Positions 22,569 through 31,635 of a stretch of DNA of 34,922 bases are shown here, piece by piece. The DNA is from Flammula alnicola (Eukaryota; Basidiomycota; Agaricomycetes; Agaricales; Strophariaceae), in contig JADNRV010000438.1 of the NCBI GenBank assembly GCA_015499995.1, positions 1 to 34,922 of the forward strand, given 5' to 3'. The first letter of the stretch is position 1. Every line of letters starts with the position of its first letter. A program made the translations under genes and the position numbers. The notes beneath the pieces are model-generated. The model saw nothing but the letters and a program-made list of their open reading frames with translations, was not told where the DNA came from and did not search any database.

Positions 22569-25500
22569 ATGCCTTCTTCCTCTGGTCCAGGTCCGCGACC
22601 TACATCTCCCGTTGAAGAAGATCTCCAAAAGCTTTATAATGAAGTCTGGGCAGTGTTTGCTGAAGAAACACCGTCCTCGGAACGTGATCTCGAGAACATC
22701 TATAGCGGTTACGCAGACGATAACGACCCGCCTCAGTCCTCCTCGGTCACCAGCCCTCCCTCGAACCCGGCTTTCCAGCAAGGTGGGTAATATTCCACAT
22801 CTAAAACACAATCTAATCTTACTTTGTGCAGCTGGAAGGAACATGAGTCAATATCCTGTTAACAGAGTAGATACGCAGAACGTATCTCCAGTATCGTCCA
22901 CCAAGTCTCCGACAAGACGGCGTCTGCCTCCAACTCCGGGTGCTTCATCTTCATCTGCAACATCTCCTACGGCGTCATTCCCAATGCCTGAGCCCGAACC
23001 GTACTACGCTCCAGGCCCTTCCCGACCACACCTGTACAACAATTCGAATTCTTACACATCTTTCGCATCATCATCGTCCTCCAACGGTCCTTCGGATCTA
23101 GGACGAAGGATGACAGGCGGCAGTGATCACAGTGCGAATAGTGGTCGTATATTACCGCAGGCACCGGGTTATTCGAACGGTTCATTGTCATTCTCGGATG
23201 ATGGAGAGAGGACGCCTGTCTCTGACTATAACTCTTTTCCGTCCAATTCGTCTTACGCAGCAAGCCACACAACCAATGCCACAAGCCTGCCAGGAGATGG
23301 ATATTACAGGCCTCCTGGAGCATCAACCAATGCCACAAGCCTGCCAGGAGATGGATATTACAGGCCTCCTGGAGCATCACCTCCTGCATTGCCCCCCAAA
23401 CCTTCCGCTTACGCCGCGCTTTCCGCAGACACACAATATCCTTATCCGTCATCTTCGTTCAATGCTTACGATCAAGTAAATCGGGATATTTCTAACGGAT
23501 ATCAGTATCGATCCTCGCATCAAACTTTACCATCTCGTCCCAATCAATACATTGCGGTCAAAGCGCCTACACCGCCACCTCTGCCGCCACCGCCGCCTGC
23601 ACACCCTGCGGGCAACGTGAACGATCAGTACACTGATTACTCACCTCAGCAAGGAAATACACCCTACACCACTTCTCCCGTCACATTATCACCTTGTATG
23701 TCGTCGCTAACTGCCTCTTTCAGAACCTGATTAATCATATTATTTCAGACGGTGGATTCTCCGACTTCAGTCTCAAAAATTCCAGTGGATCACCCTCGCA
23801 GAACAGTTTCTTCGACCAGCAGAATCCATCCTCATCTTCCACAGGATTGGCTCAGTACGACCAGCCAGAAGTTGAACCATCGAACATCGAACCTTCCGTT
23901 CCTCAGGAAGAGGAGGACCACTGGGATGCAAATGAATATAATACGTACGGCGATCAAAACATTTATGGTGAACAGGATGAAGTTCAACCTAACAACGTTG
24001 CACGGCGCCCCACCGACATGCTGAGAACATTGGCAGACTTTCCAGAGAAGGCTCCGCTGGACCTTCATGAAGAACCACTGGATGATTATTGGGAAGATGA
24101 AGACGAAGAAGACGAGACAAGATTCGTGAACTTTTCTTTGCTCTCTCATATTGCGATGCAGTTACGCGACAAAGTTCCTCGAGGTACTCATGTCAAAGGC
24201 AGCATCCCGTATCCTCGAGCATTCACTGGGAAAGATATTGTGGTACGTCGAAACTTTATTCATCGTTTTTCAGCGCCATAAACCTACCGTCTCTTTTAGT
24301 CTACCATCCAGACCCAAATTCAGCGCGAACTCGCTATCAACCATGGCGTCTCTACCAATGATCGACGGGTGGCTCTGCAGGTCGCTCGCAGCCTCCAAAA
24401 CCAGCTGTTCTTCTACGAAGTCGAGTGGGGCGGCCGTGTCTTGCAGGACGGTGTAGAGGATGTGTACATGTTCTTGGATGATCAAGAAAGTGGATCTGAT
24501 GCAGTCCCAGAACGCGAGGAACTGCCGACGGGTGTTATCACGATGCTTACGAGGTGCTATTCTCCGAGCTGTGGAGAGGGGGTTGTTTGTTATTCCTACA
24601 CTTGCCCTAGGAAGGTGCGCTATATAATACGTTTTATCTCCCATCAAGCCTGACCCCAAAGGTTTCATAGGGCAACAACGCATTTATACCGCCCGTTGTG
24701 CAGGCCGAGGCTCCTGCGGTGGCAAAAGAAGAAGAATGGACCAAAACCATCGACGAGTCAATTTTGAAATCACTACCTCAGAGCGAGATCAATAGGCAGA
24801 CGTGCGTTGCATCATGCCGATTATTGACTCGCCAACTTATCAATTTTTGTTGTGTAGCATCATCCATAAGCTCATCACTCGAGAGAAGCAATACTTGCAA
24901 GACCTTGACGTTGTTGAGTCTGACTTCATCAAGCCCTTGCGTGCGGCGAATCCTCCCGTGTTTCCGCCTGACGTTTTGGAAGACTTCATCGATGAAGTCT
25001 TCGGCAATATACTGGATCTTCGCGAGTGCAATCGTCGCTTGCTGGAAGTTATGTATGTCCGTCAACGAGAGGAAGGCCCTATCATATTGCGGATTGGGGA
25101 TATATTCTTGCAAGCCGCGACGGAGTTCAGGTTTGCATATCCGACCTATATCGGACACTATCCAATATCGGAGAAGAGATTGAAGGACGAGACCGACGCA
25201 AATTCTAATTTCAGACTCTTCCTGGAGGTATGTCTAAAGTGCTGGATGTCAATTCCTTGCTTAGAACGTCTTGCGCTTGCATTCAGCAATGTTCTCGGCA
25301 ACAGTCAACACGTTCAGGAGAATCTCTCCGTCTTGACCTCAAACATTTCCTCAATCGTCCATCTGAACATTTGCAAAAATATCCCGTGTTGCTCGAAGCT
25401 GTCCACAACGAGACGGCGGCTGAAAATCCTGATGCCGAGTTCCTTGTAGAGGCCATCGACGCTATTAAGAACTTGCAATCGATATCTCAGCTGCGGACAT

Positions 25501-28500
25501 TCCAGTCGGCTATGGGCAAAGGTGCACCTGGGAAGTGGGAATGGCATGACATCGTGTCTCCTGAGATCAGGGAACATTTCACGAAGAAGGAAGCAAAACG
25601 CCAAATGTACGCCTTCTTGTGGTACTTGTTTATACCACCTGCTGACTTTTCTCTAGGATCATATTCGAGTTGATCAAGGGAGAAATGGCATATGTGAAGG
25701 ATTTGGAAAATATTCGAAATGTGAGCGTAGAGATATTTAGATTATACTCTTCATGCTCACAAGCCACAGATCTACATCATACCTCTACGGAAAGCCGAAC
25801 CGCCCATCATTTCTCGTGACAGACTAGACCAATTCATCGACGATGTCTTCCACAACTACGCCGAATTGTACGAACATCACAAAAAGCTTGTTGACAACTT
25901 GCAGGAAATCCAACGAGAGCAACATCCGCACATCCGCACCGTGACAGCTCCGTTGTTTGATGCTGCTCTCAACTTCCGAGATGCTTACATGGAGTACATC
26001 CCGAACTATCCTATTGCTGCCTACCGGATCGATGAGGAGATGGCGAATAACTTACCCTTCAAAACGTTCGTTGATGTAAGTCGCGTGTATATTACCAGAC
26101 CAATTTTATTTTTTTACTCGTCTCGTCCATCTAGCAATGCGTTCGTCACCCCGATGCCCATCGCCTTGATATGAAGAGTTTCATTAATCGACCTATCCCT
26201 CGATTACTGCGTTATGAACTTCTTTTGAAAGGAATCATGGATGAAACACCTCCAGGGCACGAAGACCTTGAGTCAATTCCCAACGTCATCGATGTCATCA
26301 AGGCCCTTGGAAAGGAGACGGAACCTGGTGTATATTCAGCCAAACAAAAGGTCGAAGTTTGGCGGTATAACGCCAACCTTGTTTTCAAGCAAGGAGAATC
26401 GATTGTGGGTTACACCGCATTTTAGGAGATGGCTCCTTACTTATGCTTCTGAATATCCAGGACATGGATCTGCTTGATCAAAACCGGTCCCTGATTCATT
26501 CCGGAAAGCTGCTCCGCCAACCTGAGAGCGGTCTCGAGTGGAATGGATGGAGCGAACTTCATGTTCTTCTTTTCGATAATTACTGTCAGTAAATCACGAC
26601 CTTCTCGTCAACGCAATGTCTAACTTGCTTGCAGTGGTCATGACAAAACCTAAGGAGAAAGATGGAGTAACCAAGTATCAAGTCAATCGACGGGTAAGTG
26701 TTGTTGCCGGATATGATATCCTTTTAGCTGATGTTTTCCTTAGCCTATTCCACTGGATTTATTGACTCTTGTCAATTTCACTGATCCTCCAACACAGCGA
26801 AGTACAGGTATCCTTCGAAACTTGCGAGGAGTTGAACGTCATGAAGGCGGCAGTGCAAACCCAGGCCTGACACCAGAAAGTGCAAACGACTCTCGCTCAG
26901 TTTACCCTCTGACCTTGCACCATAATGGACGAACGGGTGGTCCGTATATCCTGTATGCTGAATCCGCGCAGACCCGGACCGAATGGAAGGAGAAGCTGGA
27001 GGAGGCTCTTGGACTTCGCAAGGCCGTGCAGGAGTCCAACAAGGTGTTCGAGATTGAATATCTGAGCAGAGACACGTTTATTATGCCTGCGCTGTCTGTC
27101 GGTGCCAATGGTCCGGCATGGAATCAAGACAATCACTTCACGGGAAAAGTTACGTGTTCTGTGCCCTTCAGTGAGTTGATCATGTTTCTGTGGTTTGGCT
27201 TATATTTGATACTTAATGTATTTCAGATACTCCTGATGGACGTGCGCTGGTAGCAATTGGATGTACGGAGGGAGTGTGGATTGGATTCCGACATGACCCC
27301 AAGTGTACGCAACACCAGCAACGTTTTGACTTCCGTTATTGACTGCTTTGTCACTAGCGATCCGTCGCGTTCTTCACCTGAGGATGGTTACCCAATGTGC
27401 TATGCTCGAAGACTTTGGTATTTTCTTAGTGTTGGCCGATAAGGTTTGTTCAGATTTCACCGGCCACTGAGACAAACGTCTGACATGAATCTTCTAGGCA
27501 CTCTTCGCATACCACATTGAAGCACTCGTGCCATCGTCACCCCATGGTGCACATACATCGCAGGTCCCACAGAAGCTGAGCGGAACAAAAGATGTCCATT
27601 TCTTCAGTGTCGGTACACTTCAAGGTCGCACACTTATCATCTACATGAAGAAGAAATCAGTTAGTGCTTCGCTTTTACATTGTATTCCTGATCGTGACGT
27701 CTTGTGTGTTCAGTTGAACAGCATCTTCCGCGTACTTGAACCTGTCGGTGATAAAATCAACGAAGGTGTCAAAGCTCCTGCCGGCTTTGGATCCCGTCTG
27801 GGATTCCGTTCAACCAAATCAGAATGGTTTAGAATATACAGAGATTTCTTCTTGCCCTCCGATTCCTTCGACGTCATTTTCCTGAAGGCCAGAATAGCAA
27901 TCTTCTGTGCTAAAGGATTCGAGATTATGAACCTCCATGAGTATGTCCATATCTCTCATGTCCACCAACACCAAGCTAATTCGCGTCTGTAGCTTCGATA
28001 GTATCACGATTCCCCAACGAGAAGACCCAAAACATGCCCAGCTTGCGAAACGATGTGAAGCGTCTCGACCTCTAGGCATGTTCCGATCTACAGACGATGA
28101 GTTCCTTCTTTGCTATGATGGTACTTTTTGTATATTTTCTTGCTTTCTTCTAACTTCTGACCATGAATTTGACAGAATTTGGTCTATATGTTGATAAGCA
28201 CGGTGACCCCTGTCGGTCATTAGGGACGATTGAATGGGAAGGTACAGCTGAACGCGTTGCATTCCATGCCCCTTACATCCTTCTCTTCGACTCTCGCTTC
28301 ATTGAGATTCGCCATGTCGAGACTGGGCGGCTAGCACAGATTATCCCTGGCAACGAGATCCGGTGTACATGGGATGGACGCGGTGTTAGCACACACGCCA
28401 CCCCGCCAGTACCTGAAATGGGAGAAGATGGCGTCCAGGAGGCGCAAGTCCACTTCGTGATGAATAGTACTGATTCCGTCACTGGTCCTGGAGGCATGCG

Positions 28501-28852
28501 GACGAGAAACATCGTGCAGCATGTTTGTGAGCTCATACCCACTATACCGCTCTTCCCCACAACATCGCAATCAAGCATAACGGCACCCGTCGTTCCTGCA
28601 AAGCCAATGGAAATACCGTACAATCCGTATGGTCCTGCCCCTGCACATATGTCAACCTATTCCTATGCCTCTTCATCCGCCTCGACGGCGCAAGCCTATG
28701 CTCCTGCTCCAGTCGCACAGACATACGCTCCTGCCCCTGTACCACATAATATCAATCCCATCCCAGGAGGTGGTACGTATTATAACCAAGCAGGATACTC
28801 GACGATGTCCCTGGATCGGTCGCCCGATTCTTCGCGATCCTGGCGTCCATGA
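22569..28852 (+). CDS. ROM2: Rom2-type Rho1 guanine nucleotide exchange factor with two DH domains
   Basis: Activates Rho1 for cell-wall integrity signalling and actin polarity at the cell cortex. Nineteen exons with fully consistent phases encode 1771 residues. Residues 1-524 are disordered and proline-rich (PPPLPPPPP). About 525-630 is a DEP domain. About 673-903 is a first DH domain (LITREKQYLQDLDVVESDFI, RIGDIFLQAATEFRFAYP, FLNRPSEHLQKYPVLLEA). About 903-1116 is a second DH (ELIKGEMAYVKDLENI, LNFRDAYMEYIPNYPIAAYR, FINRPIPRLLRYELLLKG). Then come a PH domain (HSGKLLRQPESGLEW, LLFDNYLVMTKPKEK) and, from about 1312, a CNH domain (ALVAIGCTEGVWIGF to NIVQHVCELIP). An Ala-Pro-Tyr-rich tail follows. 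Exons: 22569-22782, 22832-23695, 23749-24242, 24300-24614, 24671-24801, 24858-25227, 25287-25606, 25657-25720, 25770-26075, 26135-26404, 26461-26584, 26635-26693, 26744-27170, 27227-27304, 27358-27443, 27498-27659, 27714-27940, 27993-28120, 28176-28852. Confidence 0.92.
23272..23379 (+). repeat. Perfect 54-bp tandem duplication inside the RhoGEF coding sequence
   Basis: Two identical 54-bp units (23272-23325 and 23326-23379) encode TNATSLPGDGYYRPPGAS twice in the disordered N-terminal region. Perfect identity and preserved frame point to a recent in-frame slippage event. Confidence 0.95.
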
Positions 28853-29103
28853 ATCACTTTCTGAGATCAGTTGTTGGACTTTGCATGTTCAATCAAAACT
28901 GTATGGTGGAAGATTTCTTTATTTCACGGTCCATTCCCTATTGTATTATTGATGATCATAGGTACTACATAAATGATATTTCAACAACTTCCGTAGTGTA
29001 ATATTATAACTTGTGTACGAATGGGCGAGTTAACTAGACTATATTTCAATCAAGACAGAGCTTTCAAGAATGGATAATCAGGGACAGTAAGAGCAACAAC
29101 AAC
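28853..29103. other. Spacer downstream of the RhoGEF
   Basis: This AT-rich 250 bp holds the presumed RhoGEF 3' UTR and a short CAA-repeat tract at 29090-29102, next to the Pol III terminator of the tRNA fragment. No gene is seen. Confidence 0.4.
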
Positions 29104-29113
29104 AAAAAAAAAA
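29104..29113 (-). terminator. Pol III terminator of the tRNA 3' fragment
   Basis: A run of ten T on the minus strand begins six bases after the discriminator position of the tRNA fragment at 29119-29153. Its position is that of a Pol III termination signal. Confidence 0.65.
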
Positions 29114-29118
29114 GAATA

Positions 29119-29153
29119 CTGCCCCAATGAGGCTCGAACTCATGACCTTGAAC
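29119..29153 (-). tRNA. Truncated tRNA gene: 3' half only
   Basis: Reading the minus strand from 29153, I see GTTCA (3' strand of an anticodon stem), the variable loop AGGTC, a perfect 5-bp T stem (ATGAG paired with CTCAT) around the canonical T loop TTCGAGC, the acceptor 3' strand TGGGGCA and a G discriminator. A T-run terminator follows. The B box is intact. No matching 5' half exists: neither TGCCCCA nor TGAAC is present in the expected place within 150 bp, with or without an intron, and no D arm can be placed. The break falls in the anticodon loop at about 29154-29160. The amino-acid identity cannot be told. This could be a pseudo-tRNA or one junction of an insertion. Confidence 0.65.
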
Positions 29154-29426
29154 TGTTGGGTGTGTGCGAGCCTCAACTAAGTCTTCGCGGAGCGATACAA
29201 GTTCTCGCGAAGCGATGCTTGGGCGCGAACATCGCTCTGGGACATCGATTAGCGCTGGAGAACATGGCAGTTCCGACTTCTTATGGTTAGGGTTGGCCCG
29301 TAAAGTTTTTCCCGAAGTGAGCACGTTCATGCTTATCATGACGACGCTATTGTCGAAATTGTGCGTAACACCGTTGCTACTTCCACCACACAGAATCATG
29401 CATCATGCGCTAACACGATTGTTCAA

Positions 29427-29478
29427 AACACATGCAAATAGTTTGCTTGCGCTCGCGAGCAAACTGTTTGTACATGTT
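29427..29478. repeat. Imperfect hairpin 1
   Basis: Arms 29427-29447 and 29458-29478 match at 17 of 21 positions around a 10-nt loop; the loop-proximal 8 bp (AGTTTGCT with AGCAAACT) are perfect. All four mismatches are transitions. Confidence 0.7.
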
Positions 29479-29503
29479 GACAACACGGTTCATGGCCCGG
29501 GTT

Positions 29504-29569
29504 GCCGAGGCCCGACCTCATGTTTTGCCACAAAATCACGTGTGGCAAAAGTCAATGTCGGGCTCCGGC
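29504..29569. repeat. Hairpin 2
   Basis: The inner stem TTTTGCCACA/TGTGGCAAAA (29523-29532 with 29541-29550) is perfect with an 8-nt loop. The outer stem (29504-29516 with 29557-29569) pairs 11 of 13 bases. A 6-by-6 internal bubble separates them. Confidence 0.8.
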
Positions 29570-29697
29570 ATCACTCGGCATTGACTGTTCCTCTACTCTC
29601 ATGCAACGATGGGTGTGGCTCGAACAACAATGTGCGACCTGTTGCAATGCGCTTGGATATAAAGCTGAGTTACTTTTCTTTTCTCTTTTGCCCCCAT

Positions 29698-30772
29698 ATG
29701 ACATCCATCACAGCCGCATTCGAAAAACTCTCCTCCATCGAACCCCTCGATGCCGATGCCTCTCCCAGCAAGGTGCAGGCCTTCAAGTCCAAAGCACAGA
29801 AATACCTGCGTCTCTCTCGAGACGTCGTCACCCATCTCACCGGCATCATAACCGCCTCTGGACTCGATCCCGACGCCGACGATTCAGAGTCGGAGCCTCC
29901 GCCACCTCCCCCAAATGGCAAACTGGTGCGTCGTAGCTTCTTTTCTTTCTTCTCTTTTGTACTTATGCTGCCAATAGACCATGGCCATAAAGCGCATACG
30001 ACAGCTCGAAGGCTCGCTTACAATCAGTCCTCTCACCCCTCAAGAGTTTGCTGGGCGTCTGTATGAGACCGGAAAGGGATCCAAGCAAGCCGAAGAACAA
30101 ATCTCGTTCGCCTCGCTTTTGCGCGGCTACGCGCCGGCAGCCAGTCTGGACGACTGGTACGATATCCTCGACATGCAGCCCGCTGACCTGAACTGGCACA
30201 TACAAAGCGTTCATACCGAGTCGATCGACGACATCAGTCAGCGGCTTTTGGAACGTGAAAAGGCTCTAGCAATGATCCAGGGCGGCACTGCCCTTCGAGG
30301 ACTCGCCAACAGCATCATCACCTGCATACACGCTGTCAGGTTCGCTCAGGAATGGAAGGATCTTTCGACGGCACGTGGAGGAAAGAAGAAAAAGGTTGAG
30401 TATCGGAAAGCAGCGTTCAAGGTTAGGTACCCCAATGTGTCTGTGGACGACTACGAATCGGAACTCAAGGCCTTTACCAACCGACACGAGAAAGTCGTCA
30501 CCGCTCGCAATACCCTCTTTCGGATCTATTCCAAGTTTCACATTGCCGTGCTTTTGGATCCCTTGTGGACGCCCATAGCTTCATACGACCATGGCACCAT
30601 TGGCCGTAGCCCGAGCTTCGCCCTCACCCTCGATCGCTTTATGCATTTCTCAACGCCGCAAGATCCCTACTTTCAGAAAAATCTCACGACATTTAAGCAG
30701 CTCATCGAGATCATGTTCAGTGAGGAGACGGTTAAATATGTAGACGAGTTTCTAGACGAGTTTCCCTTCTAA
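29698..30772 (+). CDS. Hypothetical protein, first gene after the tRNA junction
   Basis: Unrecognised 340-residue protein in two exons (29698-29925 and 29978-30772, phase 0). The N-terminus (MTSITAAFEKLSSIEP) is followed by a region with an acidic patch and six prolines (DDSESEPPPPPP), then a predominantly helical, charged body with basic GGKKKKVEYRKAAF around residues 205-218 and a C-terminus ending in acidic DEFLDEFPF. No signal peptide or membrane helix is seen, and I recognise no catalytic motif. Unlike the recombinase gene nearby it is free of frame breaks. It lies between the hairpins and the small minus-strand gene, with which it is convergent (stops about 105 bp apart). Being next to a tyrosine-recombinase-like gene suggests element cargo or an accessory factor; this is inference only. 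Confidence 0.6.
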
Positions 30773-30877
30773 TTTTAATTATCCTCACAATGTCACTTCT
30801 TATGATGAATTTGGATTCTAATTGTCCTCGCAATAACGCGGTGAAAACCCTGAATAAACAAACAGTCGCAAATGTTT

Positions 30878-31516
30878 TCAAACGGCATTCTCAAGGCTTG
30901 AGCCCCAACTACCAGCCTGCTGCTGGCCCCAAGCCTGCCCTTGTGCCGTCCATCCTCCGTCGTAATGGATGCGCTGTGGCTGCTGGTCCCACTGCTGGGG
31001 ATATGCAGGCTCTTGAGGTGTCCAATTGTTTGTCGGGACTGCTGGTGCATTCTGCTGGCCATAGTCGGCAGGCGTCGGAAGCGTCTCAAGATCGCGTGAC
31101 TGATTGTGCTGGGGATATGCAGGCTCTTGAGGTGTCCAATTGTTTGTCGGGACTGCTGGTGCGTTCTGCTGGCCATAGTCGGCAGGCGTCGGAGGCATCT
31201 CAAGATCGCGTGACTGATTGTATGCGCGGGCTAAAGGTGCGTCAGTTATCAGTATATGCGCATATATTCATTACCTTGCTCAATCTGCAGCTCTAGCTCA
31301 AGAGCCCTGAGCTTGGCAGTAGCAATATCTTTTTCAGCTAGAGTTGCCCGCAGAATCCTGCGAGTTATATTATCGAGCATCGCTAGACTTTCGGGCGCAA
31401 AATCAGCAGGCTCAGGCGCTAGGAATTTTTGGTAAGCCAAAGAGAGAAAGAAAAAAAAGCAACTAACGAATATCCTCATTGTCAGAATCTCGGGCTTTTC
31501 TCTTGCCACCCTTCAT
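30878..31516 (-). CDS. Small repeat-containing hypothetical protein
   Basis: Three exons (31516..31468, 31418..31275, 31230..30878) give 181 residues with consistent phases. The N-terminus is basic (MKGGKRKARDSDNED), followed by a helix with regular leucines that could form a coiled coil (RRILRATLAEKDIATAKLRA). The C-terminal half is two copies of a 38-residue Pro/Gln/Asn-rich unit (NQSRDLE, PTPADYGQQNAPAV, PTNNWTPQEPAYPQ), then a Gln/Trp/Gly-rich tail (WDQQPQR, GQAWGQQQAGSWG). I do not recognise the family. It is divergent from the recombinase-like gene (starts 119 bp apart) and convergent with the 29698 gene. It might be a DNA-binding or scaffold partner of the recombinase, but this is speculation. 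Confidence 0.6.
30994..31221 (-). repeat. 114-bp tandem repeat, two copies, in the small gene
   Basis: Units 30994-31107 and 31108-31221 are almost identical, differing at a few positions, and keep the frame (38 codons). They encode the Pro/Gln-rich repeat of the small minus-strand protein. Confidence 0.9.
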
Positions 31517-31635
31517 ATTGCGAGGGATATCAGGATATACAGTGAGTTTTGACGCGTCCTTGCATTTCCTCTCAAAACAAACCCAAATACCTTCTGTCTG
31601 CAGGCATCACATGATATTATCCTTCCCCTCCCTCC
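31517..31635. promoter_or_regulatory. Divergent promoter between the small gene and the recombinase-like gene
   Basis: Only 119 bp separates the two ATGs, so both genes are probably driven from here. I see no defined operator or core motif. Confidence 0.4.

Larger units (their letters stand above)
29154..29697. other. Non-coding, hairpin-rich stretch after the tRNA break
   Basis: This 544 bp carries two near-copies of a TCGCGRAGCGAT motif (around 29185-29217), then the two large hairpins listed separately, and the presumed promoter of the gene at 29698. I see no coding region that I would accept. Confidence 0.5.

Noticed and set aside
29119..29300. Complete tRNA with an intron on the minus strand
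   Set aside because: No 5' acceptor strand TGCCCCA, no anticodon-stem partner TGAAC and no D arm that fits lie within 150 bp upstream.
29164..30066. 300-codon plus-strand frame through the hairpins
   Set aside because: It reads through both hairpins and the intron of the 29698 gene in another frame and has no family features.
30994..31221. CRISPR-like or satellite array
   Set aside because: There are only two 114-bp units, with no spacers; they are in frame within a spliced gene.
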